Shown: piece by piece, positions 1 to 5,281 of the stretch
How the letters are laid out: each line of letters begins with the position of its first letter
Position numbering within the stretch: position 1 is the stretch's first letter
Source of the DNA: an uncultured Chloroflexota bacterium
GTDB taxonomy: Bacteria; Chloroflexota; Dehalococcoidia; Lucifugimonadales; CAJWER01
Length of the DNA stretch: 7,076 bases
NCBI GenBank assembly: GCA_913030785.1
Contig: CAJWER010000153.1
Location: forward strand, 1-7,076
Reading direction: 5' to 3'
Made by a program: the position numbers and the translations under genes
Notes under the pieces: generated by a model
Seen by the model: the letters and a program-made list of their open reading frames with translations, nothing else
Database searches by the model: none
Told to the model about the DNA's origin: nothing

Positions 1-1
1 G

Positions 2-52
2 AGGGTCGAACTATACCGTGAACACGGACAAACTGTGCTGCTGGCGGTTTAG
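2..52 (+). CDS. 3' end of an unidentified plus-strand gene (partial)
   Basis: Reading from base 2, the frame gives 16 codons ending in a TAG at 50-52, with C-terminal peptide RVELYREHGQTVLLAV. The start lies outside the window, so the product cannot be named. The reason to believe it is coding is a second copy of the same peptide at 3106-3156. Between the two copies, codons differ synonymously at three places (Leu CTA/CTG, His CAC/CAT, Leu CTG/TTG), and only the last residue changes (Val/Ala). This pattern is expected of a protein under purifying selection and not of a random repeat. The gene converges on the amidohydrolase-like gene, whose stop codon is only about 32 bases away, with a small hairpin between them. 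The function is unknown. Confidence 0.55.
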   Translation, partial: RVELYREHGQTVLLAV

Positions 53-54
53 TT

Positions 55-79
55 TTCGCCGGTGTCTTTTGTCGGCGGA
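55..79. terminator. Weak hairpin between convergent genes
   Basis: Bases 55-61 pair with 73-79 (7 bp including one G-U) around an 11-base loop. The hairpin lies between the plus-strand TAG at 50-52 and the minus-strand TGA at 85-87, so it could end transcription from both sides. There is no proper U-tract on either strand. The assignment rests on position and stem only. Confidence 0.3.
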
Positions 80-84
80 GTCGA

Positions 85-897
85 TCAACATGCCGTGACG
101 ACACTTACCGCATCCTCCAACAACGCTTCTACGACACCTCTCGCTTCGGCGAATCGTTCCGACTTCTCACCATCTGCTTCGTTCATGTATCGACCCCGGT
201 TTATTTCGATCATCAAAGACTTCACCCGCGGCTCCGACCGATAATAGTCAAGTGGAACGTACGATCCTGTAAACGGCGAGTTGTCAGCAGTGCGCCATCC
301 TTGCTCTGCACAGACGGATTTCAGTCCGTCCAGGACATCGCAAGGGACATGGCACGGATCGTGGCCGAAGCAGATATCCGGCCTCACAAGACGGTTATCC
401 TCGTACGGCAGAGCTTTCGAAGGAAACGAGTGGGCGTCGACAATCAGGCACCGAGAGAACCGATCAAGACACTCCCTCACCACATTCCCCAATGCTCTCG
501 CATACGGCCAATACAGCTTTTCCATCGCATCGCTCTGCTCTTCAGGGCTGAAACTCTGACGACGCAGCCTGCTCCCATCTGATGTCTTCGTGTATATAGC
601 GCCCATGCCTTTCATAGACATCGGTTCCTCCTCATCATCCGGGAACCTTTCGGGATCCATGACTAGGCGGCTTGTCCGATTGACGAACATCAATCCGCCT
701 AGCTCGATGGTAGCCTGGAACAACTCGTCAGTGTAAGCGTCTGTCATAGCGAGGATCTCGGTATCCAATTCGTCATCGGTAAGTGCGAACTGGTTGCGGA
801 AGTGCTCTGGGATTTCCCTGGAGCAATGCGGGACATGAACAACCAAGGGTAACTTCAACCCGTCTGGTGGAGTCAGGATTTCAAAGTACCGGCTCAT
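85..897 (-). CDS. N-formylglutamate amidohydrolase-family zinc hydrolase
   Basis: This 270-residue protein fits the N-formylglutamate amidohydrolase (FGase, HutG-like) family, which hydrolyses N-formyl amino acids to formate and the free amino acid and is usually a cytoplasmic metalloenzyme. Visible motifs in order are VHVPHCSREIP (residues 20-30, with His21, His24 and Glu28), NRTSRLVMDPERF (73-85), DAHSFPS (154-160, with His156) and SLMIEINRGRYM (227-238). These are the conserved blocks of the family, and the length is typical. There is no signal peptide. The ATG has a good ribosome site, GAGGA about 9 bases upstream. It is the third gene after the J-domain and LRR genes, 62 bases beyond the LRR stop, so it is probably co-transcribed from the riboswitch-controlled leader at about 2978. 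No other histidine-degradation genes are in the window, so the true substrate (formylglutamate, formylmethionine or another) is open. Confidence 0.85.
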   Translation of the reverse strand: MSRYFEILTPPDGLKLPLVVHVPHCSREIPEHFRNQFALTDDELDTEILAMTDAYTDELFQATIELGGLMFVNRTSRLVMDPERFPDDEEEPMSMKGMGAIYTKTSDGSRLRRQSFSPEEQSDAMEKLYWPYARALGNVVRECLDRFSRCLIVDAHSFPSKALPYEDNRLVRPDICFGHDPCHVPCDVLDGLKSVCAEQGWRTADNSPFTGSYVPLDYYRSEPRVKSLMIEINRGRYMNEADGEKSERFAEARGVVEALLEDAVSVVTAC

Positions 898-959
898 TGG
901 TTCAGGTCCTCTATAGCATCAACAGGGTGTTCACGACCGCCAGGATCAACCCCGTGCAA

Positions 960-1886
960 TTAAATTGTTTGATCATGCGGAGATGGGGCATACAGGTCGA
1001 AGTTCACTTCTACGTGCACTCTTCTTGTCCTGAGGCTGGGCGCGTGAACGTTAATGCTCTCCTGACTCAGGGGGTTGAGCCGGAGGTAGAGCGAGTGCAG
1101 GTCGATGAGTGAAGCCAGCGGGCTGATGTCGGAGATCTGGTTGTTATCGAGGCGAAGTTCCCACAGGTTGATAAGTGAGGCCAGTGGGCTGGTGTCACTT
1201 ATCTGGTTGTATCCGAGATCGAGCTTGATCAGGGCAGTGAGAGAAGCCATGGGGCAGACATCGGTGATCTGGTTGCCGTGAAGCGAGAGAAATTCCAGGT
1301 TGGTGAGAGATGTCAGGGGGCTGGCGTCATTGATCTGGTTGGATCGGGCGTTGACCAAGACCAGGTTGATAAGATAAGCCAGTGGGCTGATGTCGGAGAT
1401 CTGGTTGTTGTCGAGGACGAGCCCGGTCAGGTTGATGAGTGACGCCAGTGGGCTGATGTCGCTGATTTGGTTCTTGCCGAGCCGGAGTGTTCTCAACTTG
1501 GTGAGTGAGGCCAACGGCGTGATGTCGCCGATCATGTTGTGAAAAAGGTCGAGACTGATCAGATTGACGGCATGTTCGAGACCCGAGATGTTCTCAGACC
1601 TCACCATGTGCCACATCGACATCCGTTTCCCACCGGCGCGTAGTTTGCCTAATCTCTTGAGGTCTCCTCTGGTTATCGAGCCTCCGGGTTTCTTTAGTTC
1701 TCCACGTACAGCGGTTTCGAGGTGCTTGTCAGGAAAGACCACCTCTAAATCGTCTGCCAGTTGCAGGCCCTTGGCTTTTCGAGCCAGTTCTATGGTTCTG
1801 CTCGCAATTAACCCCGACCTGTGGCCGAGACTACGAGAACTACGAACTCGGTCTAAGGAAGTAATCCTGTCTTTTTCGTGTGGCAT
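960..1886 (-). CDS. Internalin-type leucine-rich repeat protein, apparently cytoplasmic
   Basis: This 308-residue protein probably acts as a protein-binding scaffold. Residues 1-48 are basic and carry no signal peptide. Residues 49-102 form the cap often seen before such repeats (VVFPDKHLETAVRGELKKPGG, then ITRGDLKRL). Eight 22-residue LRRs follow at 103-278, with consensus LASLxNLxxLxLxxNQISDISP (bacterial internalin/SDS22-like class). A short C-terminal cap (NPLSQESINVHAPSLRTRRV) closes the array. Most relatives are secreted, so the lack of an export signal is notable. The ATG is well supported: AGGAGG lies 9 bases upstream and overlaps the TAG of the preceding J-domain gene, with only 13 bases between the two genes, so translational coupling is likely. 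Some repeats are nearly identical at DNA level, which suggests recent repeat gain. The binding partner is unknown. Confidence 0.88.
   Translation of the reverse strand: MPHEKDRITSLDRVRSSRSLGHRSGLIASRTIELARKAKGLQLADDLEVVFPDKHLETAVRGELKKPGGSITRGDLKRLGKLRAGGKRMSMWHMVRSENISGLEHAVNLISLDLFHNMIGDITPLASLTKLRTLRLGKNQISDISPLASLINLTGLVLDNNQISDISPLAYLINLVLVNARSNQINDASPLTSLTNLEFLSLHGNQITDVCPMASLTALIKLDLGYNQISDTSPLASLINLWELRLDNNQISDISPLASLIDLHSLYLRLNPLSQESINVHAPSLRTRRVHVEVNFDLYAPSPHDQTI
1100..1560 (-). repeat. Tandem 66-bp repeats encoding the LRR array
   Basis: About seven 66-bp units follow one another inside the LRR gene. Several units share long stretches: on the plus strand, gggctgatgtcggagatctg occurs both near 1120 and near 1386. 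The similarity is at nucleotide level as well as protein level, so units were probably gained recently by slippage or recombination. The array is prone to length variation and to assembly errors. Confidence 0.75.
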
Positions 1887-1895
1887 CGTGATAAT

Positions 1896-1901
1896 CCTCC
1901 T
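1896..1901 (-). promoter_or_regulatory. Ribosome binding site overlapping the upstream stop codon
   Basis: A perfect AGGAGG on the minus strand sits 9 bases before the LRR gene ATG. It overlaps the TAG stop (1900-1902) of the J-domain gene. This fixes the LRR start and suggests that ribosomes finishing the first gene help initiate the second. Confidence 0.8.
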
Positions 1902-2757
1902 ACCTCAATACAGGGTCAAGTATTTCTTCGATCCGCCTTGAGACCTGGTCTATACCTGCCTTCAAGCGATCGTTCTCTGAATCCGCAGTAGCCGCCAAAT
2001 TGTTCAAGTAATCCTCGAAACCCCGCTCTTTGGCTGCCACAAACATTTCATACTCATCGGTGTTCATCAGCGCTGCAATCTCTGCCTCAACTACAGCCAT
2101 CCGGTCTTTGACCTGGCTGATCAGCCGGGCGATCCTGGCCAGCGCATCTCCCATGCTTTCCCCTCCCAATGATTCCTGAGAAGCGCCCCACTCCAGATAT
2201 AATTCTTCGAGACGTTCCACGTCCCCTGCCTCGTATGCAGTGTTCACTTCCTGCATGAATTTGTTGCGCCGTTTTTTCCCCTCAGGGTCTGTTGTCAGAT
2301 CTGGATGCGCCAGTTTGACCAGTTTTATATACAGCTTCCTTACCTCATCAGAGAGGCGGGATTTGTTGGTATTCATGAACTCGCCATAAATTCCCGATGT
2401 GCCGTGTCCACGGAAAAACCCGTCGTGTTCCTGTTGGGCTTTCTCGGCATCTTCCCGAGCCTTTTTCGCCCGGACCTGATACTCCGTGTTGTCCGGTTCA
2501 ATGGCCAAAAGAGCCCCAACGAGCCTGCACCACAGGAGCGCTTGTTCCAGAAGTCTTTCGCCGACGACCGCCTGGGCGCTGTAAAGAAACGCTCCTACAT
2601 CGACTCGAAGCGCGTTCAGAGTTAGTTCCAGTTCGGCCAGTTGGCCTGCTAGCGTTCGAAACTCTTCTTTCCTGCGTCGTAGTTCCTCTTCGCTCGGGCT
2701 GAGTTTCTTGATCAATGATCGTCGAAATAATTTCCAATTTAATCGTTCCTGAATCAT
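1900..2757 (-). CDS. J-domain-like (DnaJ-type) coiled-coil protein
   Basis: This 285-residue cytoplasmic protein has an internal J-domain at about 131-187 (helix II RKLYIKLVKLA, then the HPD tripeptide at 151-153, then helix III with KFMQEVNTAYEAGD). HPD is the motif by which J-proteins stimulate the ATPase of Hsp70/DnaK. The J-domain is flanked by charged, heptad-like helices at about 20-110 and 200-285 that look like coiled coils. There is no G/F region, zinc-finger or DnaJ C-terminal domain, so it is not a canonical DnaJ but a specialised J-protein whose flanks probably choose the client. The start ATG follows a purine-rich stretch (GGAGGGAAAGAGA) at somewhat long spacing. It is the first gene after the riboswitch-terminator leader at 2808-2942 and heads the LRR and amidohydrolase-like genes. 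The Hsp70 partner is not in the window. Confidence 0.8.
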   Translation of the reverse strand: MIQERLNWKLFRRSLIKKLSPSEEELRRRKEEFRTLAGQLAELELTLNALRVDVGAFLYSAQAVVGERLLEQALLWCRLVGALLAIEPDNTEYQVRAKKAREDAEKAQQEHDGFFRGHGTSGIYGEFMNTNKSRLSDEVRKLYIKLVKLAHPDLTTDPEGKKRRNKFMQEVNTAYEAGDVERLEELYLEWGASQESLGGESMGDALARIARLISQVKDRMAVVEAEIAALMNTDEYEMFVAAKERGFEDYLNNLAATADSENDRLKAGIDQVSRRIEEILDPVLR

Positions 2758-2807
2758 CGCTGTATCTCTTTCCCTCCCGCCCCGGAGCAGGTTGAGCGAG
2801 GGGCAAT

Positions 2808-2835
2808 AAAAAAAGCCCTCCGGAGTACGGAGAGC
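2808..2835 (-). terminator. Intrinsic terminator of riboswitch copy A
   Basis: On the minus strand, GCUCUCCG (2828-2835) pairs with CGGAGGGC (2815-2822) in 8 bp around a 5-base loop, followed immediately by seven U (2808-2814). It lies between the aptamer and the J-domain ATG about 50 bases downstream. It would therefore act as a conditional attenuator, not as a gene end. Confidence 0.85.
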
Positions 2836-2845
2836 CGCACCCTTT

Positions 2846-2942
2846 GTCCGTTATGGACCTCGTCGTTTCCTCAGGGCACCTTTGGGTTAAGGTTGCCGGG
2901 CAGGGTCGTTGGCCTGAGGGCCTCGCCTACCGCTCGGGACGA
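2846..2942 (-). promoter_or_regulatory. SAM-I/SAM-IV superfamily riboswitch aptamer, copy A
   Basis: Read on the minus strand, P1 is UCGUC (2938-2942) with GACGA (2860-2864). J1/2 contains GAG. P2 is GGUAGG (2926-2931) with CCUGCC (2899-2904) and is capped by the hairpin GGCC-CUCA-GGCC (2911-2922). The SAM signature GGCAACC...GGUGCC forms P3 around ACCUU/AAGGU. The P2 loop region CCUCAGG (2913-2919) is complementary over 7 bases to CCUGAGG (2869-2875) between P3 and P1, giving the family pseudoknot. There is no P4 inside the junction. Instead a small hairpin GUCC-AUAAC-GGAC (2846-2858) follows P1, which resembles SAM-IV more than classical SAM-I. With the downstream terminator it should be a SAM-dependent off-switch for the J-domain/LRR/amidohydrolase unit. 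The class is recognised from its motif and fold; ligand binding is inferred. Confidence 0.82.
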
Positions 2943-2965
2943 ATATTTAGTTGTGAATTTAGGTT

Positions 2966-2971
2966 AGCATA
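2966..2971 (-). promoter_or_regulatory. Possible -10 element before riboswitch A
   Basis: TATGCT on the minus strand lies inside the conserved GGAACCGTATGCTAA block shared by both leaders. It would place the transcript start about 16 bases before P1, which fits a leader RNA. No convincing -35 hexamer is seen at the usual spacing, so the call is tentative. Confidence 0.35.
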
Positions 2972-2994
2972 CGGTTCCCGTTAGGTGTTATTGT

Positions 2995-3029
2995 TGGAGA
3001 CGGGGGAGGCTATGAAGCCACCGTCTCCA
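2995..3029. repeat. 9-bp perfect inverted repeat with nested stem
   Basis: TGGAGACGG (2995-3003) pairs perfectly with CCGTCTCCA (3021-3029). A smaller GGCT-ATGA-AGCC stem is nested between the arms (3008-3019). There is no U-tract on either strand. It sits just upstream of the riboswitch A promoter region. It could be a protein-binding site, a structured RNA element or a remnant of a mobile element. Confidence 0.45.
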
Positions 3030-3084
3030 TGCTCTTAGCCCAGATTTCTACCCCAATGACAGCGATATCGGAGGGTAAGAATAG

Positions 3085-3156
3085 TTGGGTATCGAGAGCC
3101 TGCGTAGGGTCGAACTGTACCGTGAACATGGACAAACTGTGCTGTTGGCGGCGTAA
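3085..3156 (+). pseudogene. 3' remnant of a plus-strand gene paralogous to the one at 2-52
   Basis: An open stretch from 3085 to the TAA at 3154-3156 encodes LGIESLRRVELYREHGQTVLLAA. The last 15 residues before the final Ala match the C-terminus encoded at 2-49, with only synonymous differences. An in-frame TAG at 3082-3084 and the absence of a matching frame further upstream suggest that the rest of the gene is lost or frameshifted. It runs opposite to its neighbours. A 9-bp inverted repeat begins 7 bases after the stop, as might be expected of a real gene end. The parent protein is not recognised. A short independent peptide cannot be excluded, but no ribosome site is evident. Confidence 0.45.
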
Positions 3157-3162
3157 GCTGGT

Positions 3163-3188
3163 TGTGCTCTTTGATCATGAAGAGCACA
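3163..3188. terminator. Hairpin after the remnant's stop codon
   Basis: TGTGCTCTT (3163-3171) and AAGAGCACA (3180-3188) form a perfect 9-bp inverted repeat around TGATCATG. It begins 7 bases after the plus-strand TAA at 3154-3156, the position of a terminator, but no T-run follows. It may be a terminator stem or a binding site for a dimeric regulator. Confidence 0.4.
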
Positions 3189-3251
3189 GATACATTCTCG
3201 GTTGCACTTGACCCCCATAGTTTTCCGAGCTATTAGGTTCCACCCCTCACA

Positions 3252-3268
3252 AGCCCTCCGCTGGAGGC
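3252..3268 (-). terminator. Weak terminator hairpin after the TPR gene
   Basis: About 10 bases beyond the TPR stop, CCUCC pairs with GGAGG around a 3-base loop on the minus strand, with a possible outer G-C pair. The following sequence has only a short U stretch. Position suggests a terminator, but the stem is small. Confidence 0.35.
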
Positions 3269-3276
3269 GACATCGT

Positions 3277-4941
3277 CTACGGTGTGTATCCAAGCCCGAT
3301 CGCCTTCTGGAAATCACGAGCGCCGGCGCTGTCTCTTCCAAGGGCCTGATTGAATTGCCCCCTCATCTGATAGAAGTAAGGGTTTTGCGGGTCGATTCGG
3401 ATGGCCTCGTCGATGTCCTCTATTGCTCGCTCGTACTGACCGATGTTGGCGTAGGTTGCGCCCCTGTTGTAGTAGGGGCGGGGGTCTTGAGGATTTAGCA
3501 GGATGGACTCGCCGAAGTCCTGTACCGCTTGCCGGCGCTGGCCCAGGGTGATATAGGTGTTGCCCCTGTTGAAATAGGCGTGGGCGAACTGCGGGTCGAT
3601 GCGAACGGCCTCATCGAAATCCGGTATCGCTTGGTCGGGCTGATCTAGGGTGTGATAGACCAAGCCCCTGTTGTTGTAGGCGGTGGTGAACTGCGGGTTG
3701 AGGTGGATGGCCTCATCGTAGTCCCGTATGGCCCGTTCGTAAAGACCGAGGTTGACGTAGGTGTTGCCTCTGCAATAGTAGGATTCGGCGAATTGAATGT
3801 TGAGGCGAATGGCCTCATCGTAGTCCTGTATCGCTCGGCTGTGCTGACCAAGGTTGCCATAAGCTACGCCCCTGTTATGGTAGGCGGTGGTGAACCGCGG
3901 GTCGAGGCGAATGGCTTCGTCGTAGTCCTGTATCGCTCGATCGTACTGACGAAGGTCGGCGTAAACCAAGCCCCTCTCGTGGTGGGCTAGAGAGTCTTGC
4001 GGGTTGAGGTGGATGGCCTCATCGTAGGTCTGTATCGTGCTCGTGGAGGGAACCGCCGATGGCGTGGGTGGCACGGGTGTGCGCGTAGACACTGTCGGAG
4101 CCGTAGAGTCTACCATTGCTTCCGCCGTGGCCTGTGACCTGACTCCGACGGTAGCTTTAACGCCTGGCGTGTATCCTAACTCGATCGCCTTCTGGAAATC
4201 ACGACTGGCTGCGCTGGCTCTTCCTGCAACCTCATTGGTCAGCCCTCTTAAATGGTGGAAGTAGGCGTTCTCCGGGTCGACCCTGATGGCTTCGTCGAAC
4301 TCCTGTATCCCTCGGTCGTACCGACGAAGGAGAAGGTAAACTACCCCCCTTTGGCCGTATGCGATGGCAAATCCCGGGTCGATTCGGATGGCCTCGTCGT
4401 AGTCCTCTAACGCTCGATCGTGCTGACCAAGTTTGCGGTACGACGCACCCCTGTTGTAGTAGGCCATGGCAAGGCGCGGATCGAGCCGGATGGCCTCGTC
4501 GTGGTCGTGCATCGCCAGGTCGTACTTACCAAGGTCGTCATAGGCATTGCCTCTGTTGCAGTAGGCCAATGCGTCCCGCGGGTCGAGGCGAATGGCCTCG
4601 TCGTAGTCCTGTATCGCTCGCTCGTACTGACGAAAGCTGTGGTAAGTTGCGCCCCTGCCGGTATAGGCTCGTCCGTTTTGGGGGTCGAGCCGGATGACTG
4701 CGTCGTAATCCTGCATCGCAAGGTCATGCCGACCAAGGTCGTAGTATGCAGCGCCTCTACTGTAGTAGGCGAAAGCGTCCTCAGGGTTGAGGCGAATAGC
4801 CTCGGTGAAGCTCTCAAGCGTTCGCTCATTCTTGCTTGACCTTATCCTGGATAGATCCGCTTCTGTCTCCAATTTGCTGTGTTTCACTTTTAAACTCCTC
4901 TGATTTAGCTGGGGCATTTCCATAATCCGCATTGACGACAT
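3277..4941 (-). CDS. Long tetratricopeptide repeat protein with internally duplicated arrays
   Basis: This 554-residue protein is built of TPR units of 34 residues (consensus AYxNRGxxYxxLGQYDRAIQDYDEAIRLDP), a fold that binds peptides or proteins. Six units lie at about 54-257 and seven at about 315-552. The two arrays are separated by a Ser/Thr/Pro-rich linker at about 260-301. Each array starts with a lone helix (residues 41-53 and 302-314) and ends with the same atypical unit closing in DFQKAI-x-LGYTP. The protein is therefore an in-frame tandem duplication with a 295-residue offset. There is no signal peptide or membrane segment, so it is probably cytoplasmic. A TAG directly precedes the ATG in frame, so no earlier in-frame start exists; ATG codons at residues 4 and 7 are alternatives. 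It follows riboswitch copy B by about 65 bases and appears to be a single-gene unit. The partner is unknown. Confidence 0.9.
   Translation of the reverse strand: MSSMRIMEMPQLNQRSLKVKHSKLETEADLSRIRSSKNERTLESFTEAIRLNPEDAFAYYSRGAAYYDLGRHDLAMQDYDAVIRLDPQNGRAYTGRGATYHSFRQYERAIQDYDEAIRLDPRDALAYCNRGNAYDDLGKYDLAMHDHDEAIRLDPRLAMAYYNRGASYRKLGQHDRALEDYDEAIRIDPGFAIAYGQRGVVYLLLRRYDRGIQEFDEAIRVDPENAYFHHLRGLTNEVAGRASAASRDFQKAIELGYTPGVKATVGVRSQATAEAMVDSTAPTVSTRTPVPPTPSAVPSTSTIQTYDEAIHLNPQDSLAHHERGLVYADLRQYDRAIQDYDEAIRLDPRFTTAYHNRGVAYGNLGQHSRAIQDYDEAIRLNIQFAESYYCRGNTYVNLGLYERAIRDYDEAIHLNPQFTTAYNNRGLVYHTLDQPDQAIPDFDEAVRIDPQFAHAYFNRGNTYITLGQRRQAVQDFGESILLNPQDPRPYYNRGATYANIGQYERAIEDIDEAIRIDPQNPYFYQMRGQFNQALGRDSAGARDFQKAIGLGYTP
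3281..3339 (-). repeat. Direct repeat closing the second TPR array
   Basis: About 59 bp match 4166-4224 with an offset of 885 bp (295 codons), including a shared core gatcgccttctggaaatcac. Both encode the closing DFQKAI-x-LGYTP segment. This is nucleotide-level evidence that the TPR gene arose by tandem duplication. Confidence 0.7.
4166..4224 (-). repeat. Direct repeat closing the first TPR array
   Basis: This is the partner of 3281-3339. It encodes DFQKAIELGYTPG at the end of the first array, just before the Ser/Thr/Pro-rich linker. The 885-bp offset keeps the frame. Confidence 0.7.
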
Positions 4942-5005
4942 CTATGAAAGTTCCGTCAATTCACCACCTTTCTATCCGACCCGGAACTGGCAGACGAGAG
5001 GCAAC

Positions 5006-5034
5006 AAAAAAAGCCCTCCCGGAGTACGGAGGGC
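5006..5034 (-). terminator. Intrinsic terminator of riboswitch copy B
   Basis: On the minus strand, GCCCUCC (5028-5034) pairs with GGAGGGC (5013-5019), followed by seven U (5006-5012). Compared with copy A, one G-U pair has become G-C, so the stem is conserved although its sequence differs. It lies about 65 bases before the TPR ATG and would act as the expression platform. Confidence 0.85.
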
Positions 5035-5044
5035 CGTACCCTTT

Positions 5045-5142
5045 GTCCTTTAAGGACCTCGTCGTTTCCTCAGGGCACCTTCAGAGTTAAGGTTGCCGGG
5101 CAGGGTCGCTGGCCTGAGGGCCTCGCCTACCGCTCGGGACGA
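5045..5142 (-). promoter_or_regulatory. SAM-I/SAM-IV superfamily riboswitch aptamer, copy B
   Basis: This has the same fold as copy A. P1 is UCGUC (5138-5142) with GACGA (5059-5063). P2 and its GGCC-CUCA-GGCC hairpin are unchanged, and the GGCAACC...GGUGCC signature is kept. The pseudoknot partners CCUCAGG (5113-5119) and CCUGAGG (5068-5074) are intact. Differences fall in the P3 loop (AACUCUG instead of AACCC), in J2/3, and in the loop of the 3' hairpin (GUCC-UUAAA-GGAC, 5045-5057), while the paired bases stay. This pattern supports a selected RNA structure. It precedes the TPR gene, not a methionine or SAM gene. Ligand identity is inferred from motif similarity. Confidence 0.82.
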
Positions 5143-5165
5143 ATATTTGGTTGTGTATTCAGATT

Positions 5166-5171
5166 AGCATA
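5166..5171 (-). promoter_or_regulatory. Possible -10 element before riboswitch B
   Basis: TATGCT within the same conserved GGAACCGTATGCTAA block as in copy A, about 24 bases before P1. A matching -35 hexamer is not evident at normal spacing. Confidence 0.35.
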
Positions 5172-5237
5172 CGGTTCCGGCCAGATGCAAGTGTTCAGTT
5201 CAGAGATTCGATGGCAGACCCATGGATGTTCCACCCT

Positions 5238-5281
5238 GCATGAGCCTGCCTCTGAGGGCAGTATAGCCTAGGAGGCAAGAG
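5238..5281. repeat. 44-bp dispersed repeat, copy 1
   Basis: This stretch matches 6995-7038 with few mismatches; the best part is cctgcctctgagggcagtat followed by agcctaggaggcaagag. TGCCTC can pair with GAGGCA across the unit, and the other copy keeps the pairing through a G-U. On the minus strand it contains TATACT, a good -10-like hexamer, without a clear -35. Its role is unknown: a promoter-associated element, a small RNA or a miniature repeat. Confidence 0.6.

Larger units (their letters stand above)
2770..2978 (-). repeat. Duplicated leader module, copy A
   Basis: This is a direct copy of the leader at about 4970-5178. It spans the probable promoter -10 region, the aptamer, the 3' hairpin, the terminator and part of the 5' untranslated region. 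Identity is very high through the aptamer and fades on both sides: upstream of GGAACCG, and downstream near the ribosome site. The two copies drive different genes, so the regulatory cassette was duplicated, or shared, independently of the coding regions. Confidence 0.85.
4970..5178 (-). repeat. Duplicated leader module, copy B
   Basis: This is the partner of the module at about 2770-2978, lying 2198-2200 bp away. Sequence identity runs from the GGAACCG block through the aptamer and terminator into the early untranslated region, then stops before the start codon. Confidence 0.85.

Noticed and set aside
2498..2806. Minus-strand ORF of 102 residues overlapping the J-domain gene
   Set aside because: It is a low-complexity Arg/Ser/Thr-rich shadow in another frame of a well-supported gene.
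3029..3211. Plus-strand ORF of 60 residues over the gene remnant
   Set aside because: It reads the remnant in a different frame from the one conserved with the copy at 2-49, so the conserved codons argue against it.
4420..4839. Long plus-strand ORF opposite the TPR gene
   Set aside because: It is the reverse complement of the 102-bp TPR repeats and its own periodicity follows from them. No ribosome site or family resemblance is seen. The same holds for the plus-strand ORF at 3652-3990.
2808..5034. CRISPR or IS terminal repeats as an explanation for the repeated leaders
   Set aside because: There are only two long copies, with no short spacers, no transposase and no target-site duplication. 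The conserved paired regions are explained by a riboswitch fold.
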